NCBI GenBank assembly: GCA_002712005.1
Contig: PASP01000012.1
Span: 62,001 to 126,000 of the forward strand
From: Halobacteriovoraceae bacterium
Lineage (GTDB): Bacteria > Bdellovibrionota > Bacteriovoracia > Bacteriovoracales > Bacteriovoracaceae
DNA: 64,000 bases
Reading direction: 5' to 3'
The position numbers were made by a program, and so were the translations under genes. Below are positions 18,702 to 27,156 of this stretch, in pieces (the stretch's first letter is position 1; every line of letters begins with the position of its first letter). A model generated the notes under the pieces. The model was given only the letters and a program-made list of their open reading frames with translations. It did not search any database and was not told the DNA's origin.

Positions 18702-19682
18702 TTATTGCCCTTTATTTCTCCATACACGAGCCGAGTTAACCGCTCTAGGAAGTCCGAGTTCTTCGAGTACAAAATTATTTTTAAACCACTTTGGAGAAAC
18801 TTTAACGTGTAAATTCAAGTGAACAGGACCTCCTGTCATCGCCTCGATCTTCTTTCTTGAACGGATACCAATCTCTTTAATCATCGAACCTTTGGATCCA
18901 ACAACAATGGCCCTTTGACTAGGACGATTAACAAGAATAGAGGCAGAGATATGAGACTCACGTGCCTTTTTCTTATCGTTAACATCTTTAAATTCTTCCA
19001 CAAGAACGGCAACTTCATAAGGAATTTCATCTTTAAGAAGTTCAAAAGCTTGTTCACGAATATACTCAGAAGCAAAGAATCTTTCGTTCTTGTCAGAAAC
19101 AGAACCATCTAAATAAAGATGGGGACCTGGTTGAGCACGGTCACAAATGGCTCCCGTTAGCTCATGCATATTTGTTCCATCTTTTGATGAAATCACCATA
19201 AAGCGCTCAGCAGAAGTAATCACTTCTTGAATCTTTTCAAAAACTTCATTCAGTGGCAGCTTTTCTGCATCTTCAATTCTATCGGCTTTAGAAAAAATGA
19301 TCCAAGTAGGGCCAAGCGTCTTTTCTTTAAGATCAAGAAGATCGATAAAGTTCTGTACCTGAGGTAAGAGTTCACGAGAAAGGTCGATAAGAAGAAGATT
19401 TAAATCAGCTCCATCCAGACCTTCTTTCGCTTGCTCATTAAGTCTCTTATTGAGTTCAGCACTTGATTTATGCACACCGGGAGTATCCACAAGAACAACC
19501 TCAGTTTGATCAACCGTGAATACACAGTGAAATTTATTTCGTGTTGTTTGAGGTCTATGGGTAACTACACTCAGATCCATTCCCGTTAAGTAGTTAATCA
19601 TGGAACTCTTTCCAACATTAGGGGCTCCAATAACGGATACCATGATGGATTTATTATGGGGGTGCTGATCAGTTAATAACAT
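18702..19682 (-). CDS. era: GTPase Era
   Basis: 326 residues, slightly longer than the usual ~300. G1 GAPNVGKSS (19-27), G2 region HRPQTTRN, G3 DTPGVHK, G4 SKAD (the canonical form is NKxD, so Asn is replaced by Ser), and a C-terminal KH type-2 domain with VGSKGSMIKEIGIRSRKKIE. Era binds the 3' end of 16S rRNA and helps mature the 30S subunit. CAGGAG at the very end of rnc serves as ribosome site for ATG 19682. It lies between rnc and der in a compact operon. Confidence 0.93.
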   Translation of the reverse strand: MLLTDQHPHNKSIMVSVIGAPNVGKSSMINYLTGMDLSVVTHRPQTTRNKFHCVFTVDQTEVVLVDTPGVHKSSAELNKRLNEQAKEGLDGADLNLLLIDLSRELLPQVQNFIDLLDLKEKTLGPTWIIFSKADRIEDAEKLPLNEVFEKIQEVITSAERFMVISSKDGTNMHELTGAICDRAQPGPHLYLDGSVSDKNERFFASEYIREQAFELLKDEIPYEVAVLVEEFKDVNDKKKARESHISASILVNRPSQRAIVVGSKGSMIKEIGIRSRKKIEAMTGGPVHLNLHVKVSPKWFKNNFVLEELGLPRAVNSARVWRNKGQ

Positions 19683-19685
19683 CGT

Positions 19686-20552
19686 TTACTCCTGATGATG
19701 ATTTAAACTCTTATAATTTTCTTTAATTAATACTTTCTTTGCTGCTGCCATTTCAGCTCTTTTCTTACTCTTTCCCGTTGCCTCGGCCAAGACCTTATCT
19801 AAAACAGTCAAACGGCAAAGGAAGCCCTCTTTTTCATCCTCCTCACTATGGTAGTTGGGAACAACTTTATATAATTCAAGGGTATATTCTTGGAGTTGGG
19901 TTTTAGGATCAAAGAGTTCCAGTCTCTTCATTGAAAAATAAGGAAGCTCACTCTCTTCGTTAAACTTTTCCATCCATAATCTTAGAAGATCGTAAATTGC
20001 GCTACGATCAATAAGGGCAAGGGCACCGATAAGAGCTTCAAAGCAATCGGCGATAATCGCTCTTTCCACAGACTTTCTTGTGGCCTCTCCCTTACCTAAG
20101 AAAATATAGTGATCCAGCTTTAAAGCTCTTCCCCAATCAGCGAGAATTTCCTCATTAACCAGAGAGGATCTAAATTTAGAGAGTTGGCCTTCACTGAGAC
20201 CAGGAAATTGCTGCCATAACATAAGAGAGATTTCTGAATCTAAGAAGGCATCCCCAAGAAACTCTAATCTCTCATAAGAAACCAGATTCATTTGCGGCTG
20301 TTCGTGCACAAATGATGTATGAATCAAAGCATTTAAAATAAGGGTGAAATTTTTTTGAAGGTAGGGACTAAGACCAAGGGAGTCAGTCCAGTGGTTGAAT
20401 TGAGGAAGCTCCTTAACTTTTTCACATAGCTGAGTAAGATCCGTAATCTCATTGAAATTGAATGTGTAGATACTTTTATCCTTTTTCATTAAGGAAAAAT
20501 CTCCATTTCTTACTTCCAGCAAGGGAAACAAAGTTAAGGTCGTCTTGGCCAA
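19686..20552 (-). CDS. rnc: ribonuclease III
   Basis: 288 residues from TTG 20552. A better-looking ATG at 20489 (MKKDKS, preceded by GGAG 11 nt upstream) would give 267 residues, closer to the usual 220-260; the true start is unresolved. The catalytic signature ERLEFLGDAFLD and the second acidic cluster DCFEALIGA are present, followed by a C-terminal dsRNA-binding domain (DPKTQLQEYTLE ... GKSKKRAEMAAAKKVL). It processes rRNA precursors and other double-stranded RNA. rnc-era is a conserved bacterial pair; era follows with only 3 nt between them. Confidence 0.92.
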   Translation of the reverse strand: MAKTTLTLFPLLEVRNGDFSLMKKDKSIYTFNFNEITDLTQLCEKVKELPQFNHWTDSLGLSPYLQKNFTLILNALIHTSFVHEQPQMNLVSYERLEFLGDAFLDSEISLMLWQQFPGLSEGQLSKFRSSLVNEEILADWGRALKLDHYIFLGKGEATRKSVERAIIADCFEALIGALALIDRSAIYDLLRLWMEKFNEESELPYFSMKRLELFDPKTQLQEYTLELYKVVPNYHSEEDEKEGFLCRLTVLDKVLAEATGKSKKRAEMAAAKKVLIKENYKSLNHHQE

Positions 20553-20804
20553 ATTTTGACCATAATCCTCTTATTCGAATTTTAACGTGCGTCATAATAG
20601 TGCACTTTAAGTTGTAAGTCCTTATAACCAATATAACTCAAAGCGACAAGTTGTTAATCTTCTGTTGTACATTTTACTCGTGTTGACTACCATATATACG
20701 AACCTTTTCGCGATGGAAATAAAGGGCCAATCCCCTCCATTTTACTTATTAAAAACAATAAGTTAGCGAATTGAACGGAATCAATAAAAGAGGTGGATAT
20801 CCAT

Positions 20805-21812
20805 ATGGAATCAAATAATCAACACCCCCATTACGATAAAATGCTTGCCCTACAAAGTGATTTTATTTCCCAACTTGAACACAAGGGAAGAAGTAATAAT
20901 ACGATTAAAAATTATCGCACTGACCTCCAATGCTTTAATCAATATCTTCTTAAAGAAAAGAAAAACCTCAAATTAGGAGATATAGGGATCAAGCAAATTG
21001 AACTCTATGGTGACTATCTCCAAGTAAAATATAGTTCGGATAATAGTAGGCGTCGCCGTGTACAAGCTCTAAGACTTTTCTTTGACTTTCTCGTAGAAAA
21101 GAAAGTGATGAGTTCTAACCCTGTTCGAAAGATACCGACTTCTCCCAAGTTCTTAGATATTCCTAGACCAACTTCTCTAGTTGATCTTAAGACCCTATGG
21201 CAACATCTTCTCACGGAAGCTCAATCCAAGAGTTCCATGACAAGACTATTGGCCAAGAGAAATCAAGTGATCGTTTTACTGATATATTCTGGAGCCTTAA
21301 AAGTATCAGATCTCCATCATTTAAAAAGAGAACAAATTCTTCTTCCCATAAATGAAGATGAGGATCCCCGCGTGATGGTGACTCCAGATAAACGGGACCC
21401 CTACACCGTTCCCCTAGCGCCCGTCTTCGTTCCTATTTATGAGGAATATTTAAAAGAGCTCAAAGAAGTGATGCATTCTCAATCCCTTGAGTTTCCCGAA
21501 GTTCTTTTTAATGCCAACCCTTATCGTATTTTGGCCGGCGGGCTTTCTTCTAGAGGACTCGAAATTATATTTGAAGAATGGCGAAATCAGCTCATGGTCA
21601 ATATTACACCCAAGTCATTGAGACAAGCTTGTATTATCAAATGGCTGCAACAAAGGTGTGTAGATGGACTTATTAAAGAATGGATGGGGGTTGCCCCTGG
21701 CTATTCTCTTAAACTCTATAAAGACAACCTGACTAAGAATATTTACGATGAACAATTCTTAATGGAGCTTTACTATCACTACAAGAATAAGGACTACGCT
21801 CGTGAAAAATAA
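20805..21812 (+). CDS. tyrosine-recombinase-like protein with degraded active site
   Basis: ATG 20805 is preceded by AGAGGTGG at 9-nt spacing; GTG 20793 overlaps that site and is rejected. 335 residues: an N-terminal SAM-like core-binding domain (GRSNNTIKNYRTDLQCFNQYL) and a C-terminal XerC/D-type catalytic fold. By motif alignment with XerD, box I Arg is Lys (SGALKVSDL for ATGLRVSEL), HxLRH is KSLRQ and LLGH is WMGV. The beta-hairpin Lys, box II Arg and the nucleophile Tyr (LKLYKDN) remain. It may bind DNA without full recombination, or be inactive. No att site or mobile cargo lies nearby; the next gene overlaps its stop by 11 nt. Confidence 0.8.
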   Translation: MESNNQHPHYDKMLALQSDFISQLEHKGRSNNTIKNYRTDLQCFNQYLLKEKKNLKLGDIGIKQIELYGDYLQVKYSSDNSRRRRVQALRLFFDFLVEKKVMSSNPVRKIPTSPKFLDIPRPTSLVDLKTLWQHLLTEAQSKSSMTRLLAKRNQVIVLLIYSGALKVSDLHHLKREQILLPINEDEDPRVMVTPDKRDPYTVPLAPVFVPIYEEYLKELKEVMHSQSLEFPEVLFNANPYRILAGGLSSRGLEIIFEEWRNQLMVNITPKSLRQACIIKWLQQRCVDGLIKEWMGVAPGYSLKLYKDNLTKNIYDEQFLMELYYHYKNKDYAREK

Positions 21813-23052
21813 ATTGGCCCATCTCTTTTTACTGGCCACTATCGGACTTATTCTCAGCGCCTGTCAAAGTATGGTTAGTCCTCTAGGTGGCAACTTTAAC
21901 GATAATATTGAAGAGGCCAAAAAAGAACTCTCTCCTGAGACGAAGAGATTCATTGAAAAGGCATTTTCTGAGTTTGAGCCCGATGATTGCATTGTCGACT
22001 TTCACTTACACGCCATAGGTATGGGGGTGCATAAAGATGATACCTGGGTAAACCCTACTTTGAGTTCCATTTGGGATCCCCACACTTTTATCAAATATAA
22101 TGTTTTTAAATCAGCAGGTGGTATAAAGGATCACGAGACTGCAGATGATGACTATATCGAAAGGCTTGTTCGGCTCCAGCGTTCAGAACCTCGTATTGGA
22201 AGACTTCTTCTCTTTGCCTTTGATTATTATCACAATGACGAAGGAAAAAGAGTACCAGAGAGTTCTACCTTCTATGTATCCAATGACTATGTCTTAGAAA
22301 TCGCTAAGCGTTTTCCCGATGTCTTTGTTCCCGTTGGTTCTATTCACCCCTATCGAAAAGATGCTCTTTCAAGTCTTGAGAGGTTGGCCAAGAGAGGGGT
22401 TCGCTTCATAAAGTGGCTGCCTAATTCTCAAAATATTGATCCGAGTTCCGCCAGGGCCAAGGCCTTCTTTGAAGTCATGAAGAAATATGAAATGACTCTA
22501 ATCTCACACACTGGACATGAAAAGGCCGTACATGGTGAAGAACACCAGGCCTTAGGAAATCCCCTTCTTCTTAAAACGGCACTCAATCTTCAGGTAAAAG
22601 TCATTATGGCCCACTTGGCCTCATTAGGAACTTGTTCTGACCTCGAAAATGGCGGTAAGACTGAGTCTTGCTTTGATCTCTTTTGGCGTATCATCGAAGA
22701 TGAGAAATATAGAGGCTTGGCCTTTGGTGAAATGTCGGGAACAACGATTCATACGAGAATTGGTCATCCTTATAATAAGGTACTTGAACACCCTGAACTC
22801 AAATATCGCTTTGTAAATGGCAGTGACTATCCTCTTCCTGCTATCAATATGCTCTATCGTACTAAACAGTACTTAGAAATGGGTTATATTACTGAAAAAG
22901 AGAGAGAGGCCTTAAATGAAATTTATCATTACAATCCACTACTTTTCGATTTTATGTCCAAGAGAGTTCTCAAGCATCCTCAATTAAAAACAACCTTGTC
23001 TAAAGAGATCTTTACATCGCAAAGTCTCTTGGAGTGTAAGAATGAATCCTAA
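21802..23052 (+). CDS. amidohydrolase-family lipoprotein
   Basis: 416 residues. A lipoprotein signal (LLATIGLILSAC) puts lipid on Cys21. The body has amidohydrolase TIM-barrel marks: VDFHLHA (strand 1 His-x-His), LISHTGHE and VIMAHLAS (further His ligands) and NGSDYPL (the terminal Asp). Metal-dependent hydrolysis in the periplasm or at the outer membrane is likely; the substrate is unknown. The closest general type is amidohydrolase_2 (decarboxylase/lactonase-like). GTG 21802 lies inside the preceding gene, and its own end overlaps the HD-domain gene by 11 nt, so the three form a coupled operon. Confidence 0.8.
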   Translation: MKNKLAHLFLLATIGLILSACQSMVSPLGGNFNDNIEEAKKELSPETKRFIEKAFSEFEPDDCIVDFHLHAIGMGVHKDDTWVNPTLSSIWDPHTFIKYNVFKSAGGIKDHETADDDYIERLVRLQRSEPRIGRLLLFAFDYYHNDEGKRVPESSTFYVSNDYVLEIAKRFPDVFVPVGSIHPYRKDALSSLERLAKRGVRFIKWLPNSQNIDPSSARAKAFFEVMKKYEMTLISHTGHEKAVHGEEHQALGNPLLLKTALNLQVKVIMAHLASLGTCSDLENGGKTESCFDLFWRIIEDEKYRGLAFGEMSGTTIHTRIGHPYNKVLEHPELKYRFVNGSDYPLPAINMLYRTKQYLEMGYITEKEREALNEIYHYNPLLFDFMSKRVLKHPQLKTTLSKEIFTSQSLLECKNES

Positions 23053-23995
23053 AAGTACAGCATCTCAATATACACCTGTGCGCATAACAACGATAAAGGC
23101 CGAAAGAACAGTCACCTTTCCGGTATATATACACTTTAAAGAGCAGTACCTGGAGTATATTAAACCAAGCACGGCCATAGATAAGGAAAAGTATAAGAAA
23201 CTGAGAAAGCAAAAAATTACTAAATTCTATATCTTGTCTGAGGATGAAGTTAAGTACCAAGACTTTCTCGATAGTTTTTTAGAAGAAGCCTTGAGTAATC
23301 CCAACACATCAATCGAAGAGAAGTCTGAAATAGTAACCGGTCAAGCGGAAACGGCCATTGATAAAATGGGAGCCGATCCCGGTAATGAAAATAACTTCAA
23401 TATGACGAGGAAAGCGGCAAAGAATTTACAAAAACTTATTTTTGAAAATCCAGATGCCCTAAAGAATCTTTTTGGAACAGGAGAGGAGTATAATCCTATT
23501 ATTCAGCATAGTATTAATGTTGCCGTTCTCACCATTAAATTTGCGACAAAGAAGAAACTCCCAGAAGAAGAAGTCGACTACCTTTCAACGGCGGCCCTTA
23601 TGCACGATGTGGGGCTCTTAGAAAATGATACGCTGATGGAAACTTTCATGGTGCCAAAAAATGAGTTCACACCCCAACAAAAGAAAGAATATTACGAACA
23701 TACCAAAGGAATTATTCCGCTTCTTAGTGAGAAGCCCTATATCAATCAAAATATTATTGAATATATTCAATCCCACGAAGAGAACCTTCAAGGATTAGGC
23801 CCTCATAAACTCAAGAAACTAACTCCCTCTCAAGAAATACTTTCCATGATCAATAGCTATGACAAAATAGTTACCGCTCGAAAACTAACCCCCAAAGACG
23901 CGATTAAAACGATGATGATCGATGAGTTAGGAAATTACTCATTAAAAATGTTAAATGATTTCCAAGCTTTTCTAAAAGAAGAAGGCCTCGTTTAG
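23042..23995 (+). CDS. HD-domain protein, HD-GYP-related, with shared N-terminal sensor-like domain
   Basis: 317 residues. The C-terminal half is an HD domain: HSINVAVLTI, ALMHDVGLL (HD), YEHTKGI and QSHEENL. The GYP element is not conserved (LQGLGPHK), so it may be a phosphohydrolase or degenerate cyclic-di-GMP phosphodiesterase. The first ~80 residues (VTFPVYIHF ... KYKKLRKQKITKFYIL) match, in pattern, the regions before the HD domains of the proteins at 34826-36994 and 55813-56811. It ends tail-to-tail with the chemotaxis block, with both stops inside a terminator loop. Confidence 0.78.
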   Translation: MNPKSTASQYTPVRITTIKAERTVTFPVYIHFKEQYLEYIKPSTAIDKEKYKKLRKQKITKFYILSEDEVKYQDFLDSFLEEALSNPNTSIEEKSEIVTGQAETAIDKMGADPGNENNFNMTRKAAKNLQKLIFENPDALKNLFGTGEEYNPIIQHSINVAVLTIKFATKKKLPEEEVDYLSTAALMHDVGLLENDTLMETFMVPKNEFTPQQKKEYYEHTKGIIPLLSEKPYINQNIIEYIQSHEENLQGLGPHKLKKLTPSQEILSMINSYDKIVTARKLTPKDAIKTMMIDELGNYSLKMLNDFQAFLKEEGLV

Positions 23996-24003
23996 GAGGC
24001 CTT
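23982..24003. terminator. bidirectional terminator whose loop holds both convergent stop codons
   Basis: AAGGCCTC (23982-23989), loop GTTTAG (23990-23995) and GAGGCCTT (23996-24003). The TAG of the HD gene (23993-23995) and the minus-strand TAA of the Hpt-like gene (23992-23994) lie overlapped in the loop. Flanking A- and T-rich tracts fit termination in both directions. Confidence 0.7.
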
Positions 24004-24528
24004 TCCAAACTGAGAAATCAGTTTTTGTAACTCTGCTGTAGTTTTAGAATTCTTAGGGGTTTGAGAGGCTCCAGCACCATCCTCATTTGAATCTATTGCG
24101 CATGATGCTCTTTCAATATCTTTAAACTTATCGGCCAACCATTGAAGTCGATCTTGAAAAGTTTCATAATTAAGTTCCGTATTCTCCTTGCCCTCTCTAA
24201 TATTAACAAGAAGAACCTCAAGAAAGTCACAGAGATCAAAGAGTACACCAGCTGCAATTTCTTGCAAGGCCACCTTATCGGACTGAGAGGCCTTATAACC
24301 AATAATTTTACCCATTTTACACAGCTGTCCAATATCAGAGACTCCCATGGTCTGCGCTGCTCCCATGATCCGATCAACCGTTTGTCCGAACTCTTCCAAA
24401 TGTTTTGATTCTGAAGGATTATCTTCAAAATTGTCTAGGCTATCGCGCATTTGTTCCAATAGATCATCGCATTCGTCACAAAACTCTTCGACTATTTCTT
24501 TCATTTCGGGATCATTTAAATCAATCAT
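23992..24528 (-). CDS. Hpt-like protein lacking the phospho-accepting histidine
   Basis: 178 residues, all helical in the first ~125. The stretch FGQTVDRIMGAAQTMG aligns with the Hpt motif F..(x)HTLKG.A..LG; the position of the phospho-histidine is Asp52. It is the last gene of the chemotaxis block, 15 nt after the split kinase, with a ribosome site GGAGG before ATG 24528. It may act as a docking or inhibitory partner for receivers or for the CheA P1 site, like a pseudo-phosphotransfer domain. It could also be an unrelated four-helix bundle; the motif resemblance is modest. Residues 130-178 are a flexible tail. Confidence 0.65.
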   Translation of the reverse strand: MIDLNDPEMKEIVEEFCDECDDLLEQMRDSLDNFEDNPSESKHLEEFGQTVDRIMGAAQTMGVSDIGQLCKMGKIIGYKASQSDKVALQEIAAGVLFDLCDFLEVLLVNIREGKENTELNYETFQDRLQWLADKFKDIERASCAIDSNEDGAGASQTPKNSKTTAELQKLISQFGKAS

Positions 24529-24543
24529 ATTTCCTCCGAAAAC

Positions 24544-26136
24544 TTATGCAGCTTTCTCATTCTTTTGGTCAAGATTAGAAAAACTAAGATGTCCTCTTTT
24601 CTTAGGGACAACTAATTCCTCAAAATTTAAGACGGTCACAATTCGATCTTCAATCGTGATTGTACCCAGTACACCGTCACGATCTGAGAACACCCGGTCA
24701 ACAGTCTCTTCCGTAGTGGCGATATCTTGAAGTTCTTTGATAATCGCACCATATAATTTATTTTTGATATTAACGACAAGTACATTCATAACATCATCAG
24801 TATGAGAGGAAATCACCTGTTCTAAAGTATTATCAGTAAGACCTAGTTCGTGTTCAACATAGACTAAAGGTAAAGACTTACCACGATAACGTATGAGCGC
24901 GCGATTTCCCGTATATTGCACAGAAGACATCTTAACTTCTTCTAGGCGAAAGACATGATCAAGAGAGAGCGCACAATTCTCAAGTGAATTTAAACTAAAG
25001 CGCATAAATTCTTGAGCCTTCTGATTTTCTTCATCTTGATGATGAATATAGAGCCTTTCTTCATCAATTTGATCAGAAGCATCCACATAGTTTTGAATTC
25101 CATGACGAGAGGCCACTCCATCACAATCCAGAATAAGAGATAAGGCACCATCATCCGAAAAAGTAGTGCCCAAATATTCTTGGGTTTCAAAATGTTTACT
25201 TAATTTCTTAACCACAATTTCTTCAATATCATTAATTTCATCAACGAGTAGACCATAGCGATAGCCCTCTCCTCTGACAATCACCACATTTTGAATATCA
25301 GAGAGTTCATTACGCTGAGAAAGACCCAGAGTATGACCTAAATGAACTAAAGGACACAGACTACCATGATGACGTAACATAATAGCGCCATTTAATTCGT
25401 GAATATCCTTCTTATTCTTTGAATGATCTAAAAGAACCACTTCATCCACATCATCGAGAGGAATATTAAAGTGTGAATTTTCACTTGTAACCATAAGGGA
25501 TTTAATAATAAGAATGGATCGGGGAATAGGTATCACTAAAACAAACTTAGAGCCTTGTCCTATTTTTGAATCGATCAGAATCTTTCCACCAAACTCTGAA
25601 ATAGATGATTTCACCATATCCATACCAACCCCTCTACCGGAAACACTAGTGACTTCTGTGTTTGTAGAAAAGCCAGATTCAAATATAATGGAGTAGATTC
25701 TTTGATCACTCATCTTTTCAAGTTCTTCTTCACTATAGAGTTCTTTTTCTAGGGCCTTTTTCTTAAGGAATTCTTTATCTAATCCTTTGCCATCATCTTC
25801 TACTTCGACAATGATATTCTCACCTGTTTCATAAGAGTTTAAACTTAATTTACCCTGTTCAGGCTTACCAAGGGCCCTTCTTTCTTCTGAACTCTCAATA
25901 CCGTGATCAACCCCATTTCTTAGCATATGAACCAATACACCATTGAGAAGTTTGGCCACAGAGGTGTCGATCTTAAAAGAATCACCTTTAACTTCAAATT
26001 CAACATTCTTATCTAAAACCTTACAAGAGTCGCGGACTACCCTTTTCATCGGGCGATAGACACTTTCAAGTTCAACTTTCTTCATTTCAGAGATTTGATT
26101 TTGTAAAATGGTTGAAACTTTAGAGAGTTCCCCCAT
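24544..26136 (-). CDS. CheA-like kinase module: half of P3, HATPase and two CheW-type domains
   Basis: 530 residues from ATG 26136. It opens in the second helix of the CheA dimerisation hairpin, then HATPase: N box HMLRNGVDHGIES, G1 DDGKGLD, G2 GRGVGMDMV. Two CheW/P5-like domains follow (roughly 205-335 and 370-515), each with the paired beta-barrel pattern. It lies in the same reading frame as the REC-Hpt gene upstream, separated by one TGA and two codons (TGA GAA TCT ATG). The ATG has only a weak GAGA site, so it may be made by termination-reinitiation or by readthrough. Together the two would form a REC-P1-P3-P4-P5-P5 CheA of 866 codons, the second kinase of this cluster. Confidence 0.8.
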   Translation of the reverse strand: MGELSKVSTILQNQISEMKKVELESVYRPMKRVVRDSCKVLDKNVEFEVKGDSFKIDTSVAKLLNGVLVHMLRNGVDHGIESSEERRALGKPEQGKLSLNSYETGENIIVEVEDDGKGLDKEFLKKKALEKELYSEEELEKMSDQRIYSIIFESGFSTNTEVTSVSGRGVGMDMVKSSISEFGGKILIDSKIGQGSKFVLVIPIPRSILIIKSLMVTSENSHFNIPLDDVDEVVLLDHSKNKKDIHELNGAIMLRHHGSLCPLVHLGHTLGLSQRNELSDIQNVVIVRGEGYRYGLLVDEINDIEEIVVKKLSKHFETQEYLGTTFSDDGALSLILDCDGVASRHGIQNYVDASDQIDEERLYIHHQDEENQKAQEFMRFSLNSLENCALSLDHVFRLEEVKMSSVQYTGNRALIRYRGKSLPLVYVEHELGLTDNTLEQVISSHTDDVMNVLVVNIKNKLYGAIIKELQDIATTEETVDRVFSDRDGVLGTITIEDRIVTVLNFEELVVPKKRGHLSFSNLDQKNEKAA

Positions 26137-26142
26137 AGATTC

Positions 26143-27144
26143 TCATAAATGTTCTAGATCTCGATCACCACTTAACTTACCTTGGAGTCGAGTCAGTGAC
26201 TTAAAAATAGTATTTCTAATCACCGTTAATTCACCTGACATCTCTAGAAAGTCGGCCAATAAGGTTTCAGAAACCGTAATTTTTTCATCTTTTTCTTTAG
26301 TAACCCTTTCACCCTTACTGGCCTCTTCGCTACTACTTGCAGAAAGATTATCCTCTAGAGCAGTATTTACCTTTACAGGATCGTCAGAAAAATCAGCTTC
26401 AAAGATCTTGGCCAATTCATCAAGATTTGTAGGAAAGGGTTGAAAATTTTCTGCGATTTGATAGAGATTCTTTAATTGATCAAGACCTTCTAAAAGAACA
26501 TCAATAACCTTTTGGTTAACAACAATTACAGCATCTTTGACCTTCGTAATAAGGTCTTCATATTTATGCGCATACTCACTAATCTCTAATAGACCTAAGC
26601 AGCTACTTGTTCCCTTTATAGTATGAAGAAGTCTAAAATAAGTGTTAATCGATTTTATATCGTGAGGGTCCTCTTCCACATAGAGAATAAGATCTTCAAT
26701 TTCTTCTAACATGGGTTTTGTTTCTTGCAAGAATTCAGAGATCATTTCTCTATCTTCATTAAGAGAATCAATCCTCTCCTTGGCTTCCGTCGCTAGTAAA
26801 TCAAGAATTTGCTGATCTTGGACTGGTTTTTCAAGAAACCGTCCTATTTTGAGACGCATCCCTTCTGTAGCCATTTCCTTGTCGTAAAAAGCCGTTACAA
26901 GGGAAAAAGGACAATCTATCCCTTGTTCAAGTAAGCTTTGACGAAATTCAAACCCTGTCATTTCGGGCATTTTATAGTCGGAAATGATTAAGGCCAAACG
27001 ATTAAGATTGGCCTTAGCAAAAGAAATAGCTTCTATGGGATTTGTAAACTCTACGACTTCAAACTCATCTGGAATAATATAGCTATAATATTCTAAAATG
27101 GCCGGTTCATCATCAACAGCTATAACAAGAAATGGCGAACTCAT
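26143..27144 (-). CDS. REC-Hpt protein ending in the first half of the CheA P3 hairpin
   Basis: 333 residues. REC at 1-120 has the acidic pair VDDE, phospho-Asp56 (ISDYKMP), Thr in LVTAF and Lys in EKP. Then a P1/Hpt domain with phospho-His174 (LLHTIKGTSSCLG), an acidic Ser-rich linker, and the first P3 helix (FLEMSGELTVIRN), where TGA 26145-26143 stops it. The next frame-matched codons are Glu-Ser, then ATG of the kinase gene. Fusion with that gene would recreate a normal CheA with an N-terminal receiver. An exact break at the helix turn could allow assembly from two chains. AAGGAGACCTTC precedes ATG 27144. Confidence 0.82.
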   Translation of the reverse strand: MSSPFLVIAVDDEPAILEYYSYIIPDEFEVVEFTNPIEAISFAKANLNRLALIISDYKMPEMTGFEFRQSLLEQGIDCPFSLVTAFYDKEMATEGMRLKIGRFLEKPVQDQQILDLLATEAKERIDSLNEDREMISEFLQETKPMLEEIEDLILYVEEDPHDIKSINTYFRLLHTIKGTSSCLGLLEISEYAHKYEDLITKVKDAVIVVNQKVIDVLLEGLDQLKNLYQIAENFQPFPTNLDELAKIFEADFSDDPVKVNTALEDNLSASSSEEASKGERVTKEKDEKITVSETLLADFLEMSGELTVIRNTIFKSLTRLQGKLSGDRDLEHL

Positions 27145-27156
27145 ATGAAGGTCTCC

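Noticed and set aside
20520-20570. Nine-codon upstream frame (MVKIWPRRP) before rnc
   Set aside because: Overlaps the TTG start out of frame and may be chance; retained only as a reason for doubt about the rnc start.
20805-21812. Recombinase as the integrase of a mobile element
   Set aside because: No att repeats, no cargo or tRNA next to it, neighbours have the same style as the rest, and the active site is degraded.
11150-27144. Alternative genetic code with UGA as sense codon
   Set aside because: Long genes have no TGA and several genes terminate at TGA with overlapping starts, so a general code change is excluded; only local effects remain.
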